From Sphaerolaimus hirsutus (taxonomy: Eukaryota; Nematoda; Chromadorea; Monhysterida; Sphaerolaimidae): a stretch of DNA of 64,000 nucleotides. The stretch covers positions 8,622,529 to 8,686,528 of the forward strand of contig OZ038451.1 in NCBI GenBank assembly GCA_964036195.1, read 5' to 3'. The notes beneath the pieces are model-generated. The model saw only the letters and a program-made list of their open reading frames with translations, was not told the origin of the DNA and searched no databases. A program made the position numbers and the translations under genes. How positions within the stretch are numbered: position 1 is the stretch's first letter; each line of letters starts with the position of its first letter. This document shows positions 11,192-22,462 of the stretch, one piece after another.

Positions 11192-11279
11192 TATAATGAA
11201 AATATTTTTATATTTGTCTTTTATTCAGATGGGATATAGTAGATAGCGTTGTAAGGTGTAATGTCGCTGGAGTATAAGC

Positions 11280-12422
11280 TGTTCACAAATGGCAGGTTAT
11301 TAAATCTGGAAGTTTTCAACAAGCTGACAGCTACATCAGTAAAAATACTTTTAGAAACTGCTGCAGGTTGCTGACAAATGCTGACAACTGTAAACAAGTG
11401 GTTGTCAGCAACATTTGTTTCCCAGTGTCTGGAACCCCCAGTGCCTGACTGGCACCCCTTTTGGAGAATGCTGGTGGCATTGGCACTAGGGTGTCAAAAA
11501 ACAATTTTACCTAAAATGGAAAGGTGGAAAATGTTATCTTTTCAGTTACTGGAAAATGAAAAGGTAAAAAAATGTTCCTGCGGAAAGACGGAAACAGAAA
11601 ATGGAAAGTTGACACGTAGTTGACAAGTGGTAGAGTAAAAAAGAAAACTTGCCACCCCACTCTTCACTTTACTTTTTACTTTACTCTTTACTTTTCCACT
11701 TGTGGAACCAGCGCCAGGGGGCAGGCAGTCCCAAAGTGTCGATTGTATCCAAATATTGTGTTTGTACCCTGATCTTATGTTTTTGTATTTTAATCTTATT
11801 ATCAACATATGAACTTGAATACAAAAACATAAATAAGGTTTGGATACACAGTTGACACTTTGGGGCTGAACCTGGTGCTGGCTCAACAAGTGGAAAAATA
11901 AAGTGCAGAGTAAAAAGTAAAGTGAAGAGTTTTCACTTTTACTCACCACTTGCGGGACTGGCCCCTGGTGCCCCTTTTTCCTGTGTGTCTTGGGGGCAGT
12001 CCCAAGCCCTGTAAAGTGTAAAGTAAAGTGTCAAATGTAAAGTCAAATGCAAAGTCAAGTGTCAATCAAAACAAAAAAGAAAATATTTTATTACTGAACT
12101 TTGCATGACAATTGACACTTGACTTTGCATTTGACTTTACATTTGACACTTTACTTTACACTTTACAGTGCTTGGGATTGGCACCTGGTGCTTGCTACCA
12201 TTAGTGCTTTTTCTCTGCCAATTGAAACTAAATGGTGTGCTAGTTGACACACCCCACACAAATGAGTCATGCGTCGCCTTCTAATGATAACATCAATGCA
12301 TGATGTTCTGATTCATCCAGTGATCGTGAAACGTTTTATCGCGTAATTTTTTCCCGTTTTAGCAAAATCCTGTGTTTCCAAGTCTCGCGCGCACAGCCAC
12401 AAAACGGGCCAGCTATTTGTCG
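11280..12422. repeat. Duplicated segment packed with small inverted repeats
   Basis: Sequence such as 'aactgctgcaggttgctga' and 'gtaccattagtgctttttc' recurs at about 32870-33370 and 45860-46270. Inside it, 11487-11612 begins TAGGGTGTCAAA (the family at 20163-22454). About 11999-12178 is a palindrome with arms CCCAAGCCCTGTAAAGTGTA. I see no gene. Confidence 0.55.
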
Positions 12423-12576
12423 TACCGTATTTCCTCGAAATACCCCCCTCGAAATACCCCCCTCAAAATGGCACTATGAATTTGTGGTTCGGGAAATGCA
12501 TAACAGACGTTCAAAACACTTACTGTGTTACGTTAGAACATCGTTTATACCATCTACATCTCCACCTATACAATTG
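12423..12576. mobile_element. Left half of a split TACCGTATTTCC miniature element
   Basis: It runs from TACCGTATTTCCTCGAAAT to 'catctacatctccacctata'. The matching right half resumes near 22700 and ends GAGGAAATACGGTA at 22824. Everything between interrupts it. The first part of the LINE open frame is translated from this segment. Confidence 0.75.
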
Positions 12577-15500
12577 CGAAAGAACTGCACGCTAAGCATG
12601 CTGATGGCAATGGCAATGGCGCCGACTGATGGCAATGGCGGTATAGCCGTGTATACCAAAGTGCACTTAGAATGTTCCGTTTTGGGAGGTGAATATTGGG
12701 AAGATTGTAAAAATGTATTATGGCTCACTTTACGATGCCAAAACACATCGACTTTCATTATGCTTGCAGTAGTATACCTTTTCGATTCAGGAAAAGTATC
12801 GAGGAATCGGGCTTACTTAGAGCAAAATGAATGCATCCTATCCCATCTATCATCTCAGATATCGGAAAATATAAAACAAGGCAGTCCTACCTTACTTATA
12901 GGGGATTTTAACGGTCACGTTGGGAACACTTTTCCTGGGCTGGAGCAAAATAATGCTACTGTAAATGACACAGGGAGACTTGTGAACGCATTTATTACAT
13001 TGAATGATCTCTATGTAAGCACCTCTGTCACTGATATATGGTGGTCGTATGAAGCGGGAGCAATACGCTCACTATTAGATATAGCTTTATTCGACTCGAA
13101 TGCGGAGTGGGTAAGTGAACTATTGCATCATAGTCCGACCAGTGATAGGTCAATTGCTTCAGATCACTGCTCGTTGCACTTAAAACTGTCTACACTACCC
13201 TTACATTGTGTACAGCCGACTGGCGATAAGTATTCACATGAGTGGGTGGTGAAGGGGGAAGACGTCATCGAGCCATTCTCAAACTGGCTTGAAGAGTCTT
13301 TATCATCGTTAAGTGCTCAAGAGTGTACATATGAATCTGTTTTGAGTCGCTTACAAGATGTGGCCTCTAGACGTTATAGATTAAAAGCTAGTACAATTCA
13401 GCCAACATGCGTGGCGGTGAAAATTCGGCGCATGAAGGCAGAAATACAGAAATTACGGCGGCAATTACATTTAAATGCCATCATATACTCTGAGTACAAG
13501 GCTAGGGTGTCGGTTCTACGGGACAGTATACGTTCCTGTGAACAAGAATATGAGAGGGAAATCAAGCGCAAACGACTTGACATTGAACTGCAATCAAGCA
13601 GTACTAAGACGGATTTGTACAGCCTGGCTCGGCGATATAGAGAGGCTGGCATTTTGTATCCGATGTTAAGATCGAATGTAGGCTTGGCAGATACAAAAGA
13701 AAGAATATGTAGTGTATTGCGGGGATTCTGGGATAAAGTTCAAATGGCAAATCCGATGAGCTCAGACCCAGATAACTGCAAAACTACACTCTCTGGTATC
13801 ATCTCAGGTAGCCTTGCGGTCAGTCTCGATGAGGGAATTAGCTCGGTAGAAATAAAACAAGCTATTAAGAGACTGAAACTAGGAAAATCTCCAGGTACAA
13901 CGGGAGTCTATCACGAAATGTTACGTGGTAGTGGTACTCATTTAGTGAGAGTGCTCAAAATACTTTTTAATGGTTGGTTTGATGGAAATCCTATACCTCA
14001 TGCGGCTAAAACATGCAAGCTGTCTTTACTGCACAAGAAAGGATCTAAATCGTGTATTGATAATTATCGATCTATTGGGCTGCAATGTAACCTGTTAAAG
14101 CTATACTGCTCTGTATTGAATAATAGGCTACTATCTGCATTCGAGACCGTGGATGGTTTCGGAAGTATGCAGGGGGGGTTCAGGAAAAAACGCCGCACCA
14201 CAGATAATCATGTTATCATTCAAGGCTGCGTGAATGGTAATGCTACTGTTACAGCATGTTTCGTAGATGCGGTTAAGGCTTTTGATAGGGTGCCACGCAC
14301 CAAGTTATGGCCTAAACTGCTTGATTATGGATATCCGCCAAAGTTTGTGAAATCGATATCAAGCACGTATGACGATTTGCGGTGCGTGATACAATACGGT
14401 TCTACGTACAGCCCTGAGTTTAAGTACCCTCTTGGTGTACGTCAGGGGTGTTGCCTATCACCTAGTCTGTACGTTCTCTATTTAGCAGATCTACGTACTG
14501 ATCTAGAAAGTCTGAATGTAGGAGCACAACTGGGTCCTTTAAAAGTACCAGCAGTGTTCTTTGTCGATGATATTGCTCTGCTAGCGAATAGTGCACCCGA
14601 TCTCCAGCTAATAATGGATAAATTTACGGAGTGGTCATGGAGATGGGGAGTAGCAATACACCCGGATAAAAGTAAGATTCTGCACTTCCGTCGTAAATCC
14701 AATCCATCATGCCGTTGGGCATTAGGAAATGATAAGAACGGTAGTCTCCAATACATATCTGAGGTGGACGAGATAAAGTACTTAGGTATTACAATAACGT
14801 CAGAAAAGGATATGTTTCGTACACAGCGTCAGCTGCTGCTCCAACGAGCGCAGACGGCTGCCATAATGGTGGGAGAACTAGGAAAAATGTCATTACGTCC
14901 ATTTTGGGCAGTGAACAGATTGTGGACACTATACGCAATGACAAAAGTATTCTACGGTGTAGAAATCTTTGGTTTGCCAAAGCAAACTTTGGCAAAACTG
15001 GTTGGCATACAAATGTCTGTTTATAGAAAGGTATGTCACTCCCCCCTTCACCTTTCAAACAGGTGTCTAGCTATTGATGGTGATGTTACAACAATGAAGG
15101 CTTGGTATACTAGCATAGTTGTTGGTCACTGTCGCTACTTGGAGAGTGATAAAGTAAGCTCTACCACTAAGGTAGCATTTAAACTCTGGGGTAAGACAAA
15201 GTCGAACCAACCAAGGCGTTTCAGTCCCACTGGGCGGACTACAGCACTACTTAATGATGCTAATATTGATCCTATGTTAGGCCTGAAGAGTATTAAACTG
15301 CTAGCCAAACAACACGCCTGGATAGATGCATCGTTGGGCTCTGTAAGTCTGTCTCGATCACGGGCAGAACGCTATCTGGGCACATGCCCAGCCCCTTTAA
15401 ATACCTACGAAATATACATTGATGATCTACCGTGGGTTTTTACTCGACACGGCTTGTTGCAAAATGCGCAACAATTCAAATTGAGTAGGGCGGGGAAAAA

Positions 15501-15783
15501 ACAGTTGACCTCTTGCAAATTATGTAAAAAATATGGCCATGTCTTCTGGCCAACCCTACAACACTACTTGTACGGGTGCCAAGATATGAGTATCATATAT
15601 TGGCGCGAGAAATTGTTAAGAGAATTATGCTCTGAGTGCTGTGAAGAAAAATGTGCACAAGAGATCTGCTCTGTGGATCCGATATGTCGCTTTGCACAGA
15701 TATCAAGAGTTATCTGTGCAAAATTGCGAAAATTGATATCGACACACATCACAGCATTAGATAAGTATATTACTGGCCTCTGA
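12484..15783 (+). CDS. LINE retrotransposon polyprotein (partial endonuclease, reverse transcriptase)
   Basis: Uninterrupted 1,099-codon frame of a non-LTR retrotransposon. Order: the C-terminal part of an exonuclease-endonuclease-phosphatase domain (LIGDFNGHVG near residue 140, SDHC near 225); a basic linker; reverse transcriptase with KSPGTTGVYHEM (near 468), FVDAVKAFDRV (near 595), GVRQGCCLSPSLYVLY (near 650) and catalytic FVDD (near 693, in place of the common YADD); and a terminal zinc knuckle of form C-x2-C-x12-H-x4-C (near 1010-1031). The endonuclease N-terminal half is missing. About the first 30 codons derive from the miniature element at 12423-12576, so the annotated ATG is not the native start. 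The frame has no stops, which suggests recent insertion. The clade is not assigned. Confidence 0.9.
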   Translation: MVREMHNRRSKHLLCYVRTSFIPSTSPPIQLRKNCTLSMLMAMAMAPTDGNGGIAVYTKVHLECSVLGGEYWEDCKNVLWLTLRCQNTSTFIMLAVVYLFDSGKVSRNRAYLEQNECILSHLSSQISENIKQGSPTLLIGDFNGHVGNTFPGLEQNNATVNDTGRLVNAFITLNDLYVSTSVTDIWWSYEAGAIRSLLDIALFDSNAEWVSELLHHSPTSDRSIASDHCSLHLKLSTLPLHCVQPTGDKYSHEWVVKGEDVIEPFSNWLEESLSSLSAQECTYESVLSRLQDVASRRYRLKASTIQPTCVAVKIRRMKAEIQKLRRQLHLNAIIYSEYKARVSVLRDSIRSCEQEYEREIKRKRLDIELQSSSTKTDLYSLARRYREAGILYPMLRSNVGLADTKERICSVLRGFWDKVQMANPMSSDPDNCKTTLSGIISGSLAVSLDEGISSVEIKQAIKRLKLGKSPGTTGVYHEMLRGSGTHLVRVLKILFNGWFDGNPIPHAAKTCKLSLLHKKGSKSCIDNYRSIGLQCNLLKLYCSVLNNRLLSAFETVDGFGSMQGGFRKKRRTTDNHVIIQGCVNGNATVTACFVDAVKAFDRVPRTKLWPKLLDYGYPPKFVKSISSTYDDLRCVIQYGSTYSPEFKYPLGVRQGCCLSPSLYVLYLADLRTDLESLNVGAQLGPLKVPAVFFVDDIALLANSAPDLQLIMDKFTEWSWRWGVAIHPDKSKILHFRRKSNPSCRWALGNDKNGSLQYISEVDEIKYLGITITSEKDMFRTQRQLLLQRAQTAAIMVGELGKMSLRPFWAVNRLWTLYAMTKVFYGVEIFGLPKQTLAKLVGIQMSVYRKVCHSPLHLSNRCLAIDGDVTTMKAWYTSIVVGHCRYLESDKVSSTTKVAFKLWGKTKSNQPRRFSPTGRTTALLNDANIDPMLGLKSIKLLAKQHAWIDASLGSVSLSRSRAERYLGTCPAPLNTYEIYIDDLPWVFTRHGLLQNAQQFKLSRAGKKQLTSCKLCKKYGHVFWPTLQHYLYGCQDMSIIYWREKLLRELCSECCEEKCAQEICSVDPICRFAQISRVICAKLRKLISTHITALDKYITGL

Positions 15784-16465
15784 TCATGATCAAGTAGGTA
15801 TTTATATACGTATCAAACTGCCCACTGTTTTTATCATACATCTCTGATCACAGTAATGTGTATATTGATATGGCGAAATGTGGGTTAAAATATTATTATC
15901 ACCTACATCGTGAGGTAGAGGATACTGACATCGCTTATATTCGGACAAAGCATGGAATTTAAACTTCCACATGCAGCCCGACAGTTTATTCAGCGATACA
16001 TACACTCTAAACTCACTAGGCCAAAATCGAATAATACATATAACTACTAATCGTTGTACTTTCGTTTAAGATTAAAACCAGGGCCCTGGTATCTTAGATT
16101 CCCCCGTTTATATATCTTGTTATAGATCGCTCGTTTTAGTGGTAAATTTATGTTACTAGTAAGTTGAACTTTTGTAGGGCTTAGGATATTTTTGTTTTAT
16201 ATTCCTGGTATCACCTACTATGTAGTTCCGTCTATTTGCGTGCAACGGTATCGTGTGAGTCTGCCTTAAATATCGATTGTATTCGAGTAACTATTACCGG
16301 TATTTTAAAAAACAATTGGTTCTCAGCTTTTGCTCATTGTTCAATATGAATATGTACTTTAATTTTAATGTTGCCATCGACTACTTTTCTTTTGTATGTT
16401 GTTAGTACATGCCCGTGACTTGTAGAGCCAGTAGCGGTACGAGTGTTAAATAAAATAAAATAAAT
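12577..16465 (+). mobile_element. 5'-truncated LINE with TAAA-type tail
   Basis: The element body runs from about 12577, where miniature-element text ends at 'cctata', through the reverse transcriptase frame. A 3' untranslated region of about 660 bases follows, and the element ends in a TAAA/TAAAA run at 16446-16465. No clear target-site duplication was found directly next to the tail. Confidence 0.75.
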
Positions 16466-18283
16466 GCAAAAGATAGGAGGCACAATCAGAGGCCTCAACG
16501 CCCTCATTTTTAGCCTGGTTCGCGTGTGTTTTTGCACACAATGCAGTCACTTTTTATTAGCACATATGTTCTGCTGCTGTCCTTTACAGACAGGAACTTC
16601 ATTGTGTGTCTCATTTGTGTGTTTTTTTACACAGTATAAAGTCACTTTTTATTTACACAGAAATGTACTTAAAATAAGTGAGGGGGCGGTGGCGGCATAA
16701 CTGCGCATGAACTCGGCGCTCAGAACGCTGCTCGACCGCAATGGCTGCGGGACGGACCAATTCTCGCAGCCGACCGCGCTTTCTCGACCCCATCTCATGT
16801 TGGGATTAAATGGCTTTGTAGGAGGTGTGTTCTTTTTGGATGAAACTTTCAACATTCACTTTTCACCGCTGCTTTCTGATTTGGCATTGTTCCAACTTTT
16901 GCTTTGCCTCCCTAATAGCTTAGCTTGGTAATGACTGCAAAAAAGCCCCCCAGCCGGCGCCCCATTTTCAAGCTACGAAGAAGTCCCTACTGCGTGCAAG
17001 CAATGAATCAAGTGTTATTATGCAGCAACGTGAACTTTGGTGTCGCTTCCGCCGCGAGTGCAACCAGTGCGGCGACGCAATCGACATTGGCCGACGCGTG
17101 AGCGACTGCCCCTTGAGAGGCGGCGCAGGTGGTGGGGGCGGCGGGTGTGGACCCCACATGAGTGATTGTGACAGGTTGGCTTCAGTTACCATATTGGCTT
17201 GTTCTCACTCCCATGTTTGAATTGAGTACCATGCTTGAATTGAGTGCTTGCCATGCCACACCTAAAAGCAGACAGCATCAGGCAAATAGAATAACAGAAG
17301 TGATGAAAGTAGGCATTTTATTAACTGATTTTTTTTAAATGCCACTTCGTTTTAAACAAAAGCGCAAGGGTCCACGCGCTTTAAAAAAGCGATGGCAAAT
17401 GTTTTGGTACTTAAGCACTATGCATTTTGCAATTTCACATGCAAATATGGTTCGAACGATATGACTTTTCGATTCGATATCGATCAATTTTCGATATCGA
17501 TATTCTATTTTCAATATTTTCTGTAACTCGATATTGATGCGATATGGAACCTAGATATCCATATTCGATTTCATTGTTTTTGTGGCATTTTTAAGATCAT
17601 CGTTTTTATTCTGATATTAAGCTGGGCCATTGAAAAAATACGCTTTTTCCATCCCCAAGCCCAGACGGAAGTGTGCACGTGGGGTTGACCGATGTTTTTT
17701 TAAACGTGTTATTAAAAAAAACCGTATTGAAAAAAACACGAGGTCCGAAACGTTTAAAAAAAACATTGGCTGAAATTTTTAATACTAAGCACTAGGTATT
17801 TTGCAAAAATTTTGCGTGCAACCGCGCATTTTCACCCACAAATTAGTATCAAAGCATCCATTTCTATTTGCTACCATGGGTAAATAAGCCATCATATTTA
17901 TGTTGCTGTAGTATATAATATTCAGGTAATGTGCTTCCATGTACCTCCACAGTGTGTAACACCACTCCCAAAGTAACAACCTCCTTTTATAACCTTGATA
18001 ACTATTCCGGTCCAAACTTCACTTGAAGTCATGAACATTTAGACTATAAGGCAATATACGAACATGTTGGGAAAAAAAAATTATTTTTGACACAAATCAC
18101 CACTTATACCGATATCCCATGGCTCCACAGCCATTATATGGTCATATATAACATCACAGAGTATTGTCACTTGTCTGATATACCTAAATATGTTGACCCA
18201 GGGAGCTTATCTGGGAGCTTTAAAAAACATTTAAAAACGTTTTTTTCCCAACCCTATGTGCACCGCTTCTGTTGTTTGATGTA
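16466..18283. other. Mixed region: unassigned sequence, GC-rich islands, element fragments
   Basis: There are GC-rich islands near 16690-16820 (frame with MNSALRTLLDRNGCGTDQF) and 17020-17180 (frame with RECNQCGDAIDIGRR, or small-residue frames). Plausible splice signals lie nearby, but I recognise neither. At about 17450-17560 is a TCGATATCGAT-rich stretch. About 17690-18255 is a reversed, degraded TAGGGTTGG-family element ending in CCAACCCTA. Confidence 0.4.
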
Positions 18284-19423
18284 CAGGAGTGGGCATTTTC
18301 AGTTACCGATGGAAAAACGCGATAGCTTGAGCTACAGTTGAGCTATCACAGTGAAATTTTCACACTATAGGATAGACTCCATAGGACACTATTCTGAAGT
18401 TTGCAACCCAAACGGCCACATTTTGGGTGAGTCGTGGAACACAGTTTTAAGTGTAATTTTGTGACTTGGCTTCACCCATAGGATAAATCGAGGGTGGCGT
18501 TTGAGGGGGGGTCACCGGTAGGGTTCAAACGGGATTGACTTTTCGGGATCGGGATCGGGATTCACTTTTTGAGATTTCGGGATCGGGATTGGGGTTTCGG
18601 GATCGGGATCGGGATTGGTTTTTTGAGATTTCGGGATCGGGATCGGGATTGGCCGGGATTGGGGTCACGGGATCGGGATCAGGATTGGGATAGGCATTTT
18701 TCCGGGATCGGGATTGGGTTCTAGGGATAGAGATTTCGGCCATTTTTCTGGCATTCACAGTTGTTCATAAAGGTCTCAAAACACTGTTGGATGCCAGAAA
18801 AGTGGCATAAAATTGACGCTGGGGGTTTGCATCCACTTTTTTGCATGCAAAAACGTCATTATTTCACTTTTTATAATTTCGACTAATTTTTCCGGGATCG
18901 GGATACCAGACTTGAGAGTTTCTCGGGATCGGGATCGGGATTTGAAAATTTTCGGGATCGGGATTGGTATTTTTGAGATTTCGGGATCGGGATTGGGGTT
19001 TCGGGATCGGGATCGGGACTGGTAAATCCCGGAATTTCACGGGATCCGGGATCGGGATCGGGATCCCGTTTGAACCCTAGTCACCGGTCTTTGGTTTTGT
19101 CCCCGGTCTTTGGTGTCATCCCATTCTGTTGTACATTGGCCGATTTTGATGCCCTTTGAGTATGTTGGGGTTTGGGGTCTGGGCTACGACCAATTTTCCT
19201 CTCTCGAACAGTCCCCCAGTCCCGAGATAAGGGGGGTCAAGTCACAATATTACACTAAAAACTGTGTTCCACAACTCACCCAAAATGTGGCCGTTTGGGT
19301 TGCAAACTTCAGAATAGGTGTCCTATAGAGTCTACTCTATTGTGTTAAAATTTCATTGTGATAGCTCAACCATAGCCAAAGCTATCGCGTTTTTCCAGCG
19401 GTAACTGAAAATGCCCACCCCTG
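18284..19423. mobile_element. Inverted-repeat element CAGG(A/G)GTGGGCATTTTCAG
   Basis: The left arm is CAGGAGTGGGCATTTTCAGT. Its mirror ends 'atgcccacccctg' at 19423, and the arms extend through 'gaaaaacgcgatagct'. An 8-bp duplication is not clear at its outer edges. It contains the nested element 18519-19079. Confidence 0.65.
18519..19079. mobile_element. hAT-like element filled with GGGATC repeats
   Basis: Termini are TAGGGTTCAAACGGGAT and its mirror ATCCCGTTTGAACCCTA. The exact 8-bp target duplication GTCACCGG lies at 18511-18518 and 19080-19087. Both arms consist mainly of CGGGAT units (as ATCGGGATCGGGA on one strand), arranged in opposite orientation around a short unique middle. There is no coding capacity. 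Confidence 0.85.
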
Positions 19424-20162
19424 CATAGATTTTTCACATACACATGAGAAAATATGTGTTGCATGTTTGATTTAGAACATTTTACTGCATTCTTTTTCCA
19501 CATTATCTGTACAAAGCAGGGATTTCTTACAAAAATATCCATTTTTATGTCAACTCTTGGGATGTAAAAAGCGCTTTTATTCAACAGCCCGCTTTTGAGA
19601 AGAATGCTTTTTAAAAAACGTGCTTTAAAAAAGTGCTTTTTAGCTTTTTTCAAACAAATGTTGAACATTTTATTGCCTTCTTTTTCCAGATTATATAGAA
19701 TAATACAGTACCATTCTCGATTTAAATACCATGTTTGAATTCAGTACCACTGTAGGAGCATTGTGAAATAATACAGTTTATGAGTCATGAAATATGATTA
19801 ATATGAAATATGACTGTGGAGTCATGAAATATTATTATAAGCAGGGATTGCATCCATTTTTATGTCAACTCTAGGGATGGGAAAATTGCATTTTGTTTAA
19901 AACATGCTTTTTAAGTGCCTTTTTTAAATAAATGTCTTTTTCACTTTTTATTAAATTGAAAAAGTGCAAGGGTCCCAGAGACACAGTGTATTAAAAAAGG
20001 TGCTGGCAAATAGGTGTTGTGATATGATGCTGTTTTTTATGTAAGTTAGCAAAGTTTGTTGTAAACTTAAATTGGTTATGTTTATAAATATAATATTGTG
20101 CTTACGGAGGAGAAGGTAGGTATGGGTGAGGCAAATGAAGTGAGGTTTGTTTAGGTGCAGAC

Positions 20163-22454
20163 TAGGGTGTCAAAAAAGTTTTTTTTACGGAAAACGGAAA
20201 GGTAAAAATTTTTTTAACATTACGGAAAACGGAAAGGTAAAAAAATTACTGCCGGAAACGGAAAGGTAAAAAAATTTCACTCAGCGGAAAATGGAAAAGT
20301 AAAAAAAAATTATAGGCAGGAAAACGGAAAACGGAAAGCGAAATTTTCATGGAAACGGAAAAAAATAAAGTGAAATTTGCACGGAAAAGGGCAAATTTGC
20401 AGAAGGAAAACCTGCATGCCAGTTTGCCTGTTTGGCTTTGATTGTGGTAGCTGTACATTCTGCAACTATGGATCATGCCAGTAACTTCACTTGTAAACAC
20501 CTTCCCGGACAAGTTCACCACCCAATTTTTTATTTCATTTCGGATGTAATATCTCCTTCTATAGGGGTGTTATAAAGCTGAAACTTTGAATATATAAAGT
20601 TGAAACGCCCCCCTACTCTGCTTCAATGGGGGGACGACTCACTGCAGGGTGGGTTGCCCTATACGCAACAATTTTTTTTGGCTTTTTTGCTGTCCCAAAC
20701 AAGTTCACCACCCACTTGATTAACTACACTTCAAGGGTCGTATCTCCAGCTATGAGGCTGGTATGATGCTGAAATTTGGGGGATGTCTTGCCAACAACCC
20801 CCCTTACAATACACCAGTGGGGCTGCCTGCCAGCGACCCACTACAGTATGCATTGCTGCATGTACAGTTGTTCATTTTTTCAAAACCACCCGAGCGTCCC
20901 AAACAAGTTTGCCATCAAACTGCATTATAAAAAATGTTGTGAGAACATACCTGGTATAAAATTGAGTCAGATTTGAACCCTAGTTCTGCTCATTAAATTT
21001 TTTTCAGTACAGCACCCACCCTGTCCCATAAACAGCAGGCCGAAAATTTCACTTTAAACCAATTTTTGTTTCACACTTAAAAAGTTGGTTTACAAAGTTC
21101 ATTAGGGAAGGGTCCAATGTTCAAAGTTACGTAAACAACATGACCTCTAAAATGCTACCATAAGGAAATTTATTTGGGGTGAAAATTATGGTGTCATAAT
21201 GACATCATCACAGGAACAAAATTTGACAAAATTTCCATTTTTTCATTCACCCCAAATAAATTTCCTTATGCAGGCATTTTAGAGGTTATGTTGTTTACAT
21301 GACTTTTAACCTTAAACCCTTCCCTAGTGAACTTTGTAAACCAACTTTTAAAGTGTGAAACAAAAAGTTGGTTTAAAGTGAAATTTTCAGTCTGCTGTTT
21401 ATGGGACGGGGTGGGTGCCGTACTGAAAATTTTTTGATGAATTGAACTAGGGTTCAAATTTTATTCAATTTTATATCAGGTACATTCTCACAACATTTTT
21501 TAAAATGCAGACGGATGGCGAACTTGTTTGGGAGACTTAGGTTGTTTTAAAAAAATGAAAAACTTTATATGCGGCGACCCATGCTGTAGTGGGTCGTCGG
21601 TGGCCACCCACTGATGAATTGTTAGAGGGGGTTGTTTGCAAAACATCCCCCAAATTTCAGCTTTCTATCGCCCACACAGCTGGAGATATAGCCCTCGTCG
21701 TGTAGCCAATCAAGTGAGTGGTGAACTTGTTTGGGACACCGAGAAATCCAAAAAATGTTTGCATGTAGGGCGACCCACTCTGTAGTGAGTCGCCGCACCT
21801 CCCCCCATTTATACGGAGTAGCGGAGTGTTAGGACTATATACCAACCAAATATTCGCTTTATACGGTTCCCATAGCCAGAGATATTGCATCTGAAGTGAA
21901 ATAAAAAAATGGGTGGTGAACTTGTCCGGGAAGGTGTTTAGTTCAAGCTTAACTGAACCAACAAAAAATCATCAAAAGGTCGCAAAAAAACACTACAACA
22001 ACAATAATAATTTAGCAAAAGTGAACTTTGATGTAACTTAACAGTAAAAAGTATACCCAACGGACTGCTAAGTACGTGTCCAAAATTACTTTGTGTTTTT
22101 TGCAGATTTGGATACAGATAAAAATTATGAACGACACAAGCACCTGGTAGTTAAAAACACCATAGTGGAAAAAGATAAATACGGATTGGAAAAAATAATG
22201 GAAAAATGCCAGAAAACTGAAAATTGAGCCAGAAAATGGAAAAATGGCCTGGAAAAATGTAAACGGAAAGGTAAACAATTTTCAGCCGGAAAACGGTAAA
22301 ATGGGCCGGAAAAACGGAAACAGAAAGGTAAAATATTTTCAGCTGCCAGAGAACAGAAAACGCAAAGGTAAAAATTTTTTGGCTGCTGGAAAACTGAAAG
22401 GTAAAAAATTTTCCAGCGGAAAGGCAGAAACGGAAACGGAAATTTGACACCCTA
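20163..22454. mobile_element. hAT-like element filled with CGGAAA repeats
   Basis: Termini are TAGGGTGTCAAA and TTTGACACCCTA. The exact 8-bp target duplication GTGCAGAC lies at 20155-20162 and 22455-22462. The arms are made of variants of ACGGAAAACGGAAAGGTAAAA. A second element (about 20495-21940) is inserted inside. Confidence 0.85.
20495..21940. mobile_element. Long inverted-repeat element AAACACCTTCCCGGACAAG
   Basis: The left arm AAACACCTTCCCGGACAAGT and its right mirror ending GGAAGGTGTTT bracket a 1.4 kb near-palindrome containing 'aagttcaccaccca' and a central 'gatgacgtcat'-like inverted unit. A related, truncated element lies at about 31582-32785. No open frame of transposase type was found. 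Confidence 0.7.
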
Positions 22455-22462
22455 GTGCAGAC

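Larger units (their letters stand above)
9406..11274. mobile_element. TA-target inverted-repeat element TACTCCAGC, outer shell
   Basis: The left arm is TACTCCAGCAACATTACACG and the right arm ends CGCTGGAGTA. TA is duplicated at both sides. The empty site 'agaag-TA-agctg' is present in the flanks of saposin copies 2 and 3 (near 27360 and 42630, reverse strand), which confirms the boundaries. The insert is non-coding and contains the nested element at 9514-11191. Confidence 0.8.

Noticed and set aside
18525-19025. Frames rich in RDRDRD or DPDPDPE
   Set aside because: They are translations of the GGGATC repeat arms of the hAT-like element.
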